NCBI GenBank assembly: GCA_013215515.1
Contig: JABSPC010000466.1
Coordinates: forward strand, 1-6,313
Source of the DNA: Crocinitomicaceae bacterium
Lineage (GTDB): Bacteria; Bacteroidota; Bacteroidia; Flavobacteriales_D; Crocinitomicaceae
DNA length: 6,313 bases
Reading direction: 5' to 3'
The translations under genes were made by a program, and so were the position numbers. This document shows positions 6,159-6,313 of the stretch, in pieces. Position 1 is the first letter of the stretch. The number at the start of each line of letters is the position of its first letter. Below the pieces are notes generated by a model. That model saw only the letters and a list, made by a program, of their open reading frames with translations. It was not told where the DNA came from and searched no databases.

Positions 6159-6313
6159 TCAGAACAACTTAAGTTGTTCTTTATGTAAATTCTGATATTC
6201 TTTTTCCATTCCTTGGTTTTTCACATAAGCTCGTATCACTTCTTCATTTGATTATTGACCAACCGTATTAGCGTAAAAACCACTTGTCCAAAAATTTCCA
6301 CCCCAAAGCTTTA
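6159..6313 (-). pseudogene. tnpA: IS200/IS605 TnpA (Y1 transposase) C-terminal fragment with in-frame stop
   Basis: Reading minus from 6311, the frame gives KLWGGNFWTSGFYANTVGQ, then a TAA stop (6252-6254), then SNEEVIRAYVKNQGMEKEYQ and a short tail ending LKLF at TGA (6159-6161). Both halves are in one frame and resemble the C-terminus of small HUH transposases of the IS200/IS605 family, which cut and rejoin single-stranded DNA. The YVKNQ segment (Tyr codon at 6225-6227) fits the YxxxQ motif holding the catalytic tyrosine. The TAA falls where family members often have Tyr or another residue after VGQ; a single change from TAT or TAC would create it. Translation stopping there would lose the catalytic helix, so the gene is most likely inactive. 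The N-terminus with the HUH motif is outside the window, so I cannot tell whether it is intact. Confidence 0.8.
6161..6180. repeat. 20-bp perfect palindrome at the 3' end of the transposase frame
   Basis: AGAACAACTTAAGTTGTTCT is its own reverse complement over all 20 bases and stops being symmetrical at the next pair (6160/6181). It encodes the last residues of the TnpA relic (EQLKLF) and ends next to the TGA. It could extrude as a hairpin in single-stranded DNA during transposition, or fold in the transcript; it also could be chance plus codon constraint. Confidence 0.7.

Larger units (their letters stand above)
6131..6313 (-). mobile_element. Decayed 3' end of an IS200/IS605-family insertion sequence (continues past window)
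   Basis: The stretch combines the C-terminal end of a Y1 (HUH) transposase on the minus strand with a GC-rich hairpin just beyond its stop, the usual arrangement at the right end of IS200/IS605 elements, which lack terminal inverted repeats and have subterminal hairpins. The left boundary given here is approximate; the exact cleavage site cannot be placed without an intact copy. The rest of the element lies beyond the right edge. Because the transposase frame is broken, the copy is probably unable to move by itself. Confidence 0.6.

Noticed and set aside
1..6313. A new defence or secretion gene cluster
   Set aside because: The recognisable genes are one thiolase, one lipoprotein, one TPR protein and one PorE-like protein plus an IS remnant; no nuclease, helicase, NLR-like, reverse transcriptase or toxin-antitoxin pair is present.

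Overview
The window reads as chromosomal DNA from a marine or aquatic-type member of the Bacteroidota (flavobacteria-like). This rests on A+T-rich codon use, signal peptides ending in ...FS|Q and ...GA|Q, a lipoprotein with Cys at position 17, an OmpA protein with the TPR-PD40-CRD-OmpA layout known from type IX secretion (T9SS) PorE, and weak or absent Shine-Dalgarno sequences. I cannot name the genus from sequence alone.

Layout. Positions 1-1263 (minus) hold the first 421 codons of an unrecognised lipoprotein that runs off the left edge. Positions 1303-2511 (minus) hold a complete 402-residue thiolase of the 3-oxoadipyl-CoA thiolase (PcaF/PaaJ) type, 39 bp upstream of the lipoprotein and in the same direction. 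A 113-bp divergent intergenic region (2512-2624) separates it from a plus-strand pair 13 bp apart: a periplasmic protein of about nine TPRs (2625-3725) and a 689-residue PorE-like peptidoglycan-binding protein (3739-5808). The pair looks like one operon and ends at a strong intrinsic terminator (about 5900-5944). Between the last stop codon and that terminator lies an 8-bp tandem repeat (5797-5894) containing a perfect 34-bp duplication that copies the last codons of the gene.

Positions 5945-6130 hold no credible gene, only a degenerate CTTCG/CTTTG-rich stretch. The right edge (about 6131-6313) carries the decayed 3' end of an IS200/IS605-type insertion sequence: the C-terminus of a Y1 transposase on the minus strand, with an in-frame TAA just before its catalytic-tyrosine helix, followed by a 20-bp perfect palindrome and a GC-rich hairpin.

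Functionally, the TPR and PorE-like proteins probably work together at the envelope, with the latter anchored to peptidoglycan. The thiolase belongs to aromatic (phenylacetate or beta-ketoadipate) or acyl-CoA breakdown and has no obvious link to the envelope genes. I found no defence system, CRISPR array, tRNA or rRNA. The most unusual parts are the repeat fused to the 3' end of the PorE-like gene and the decayed IS end.
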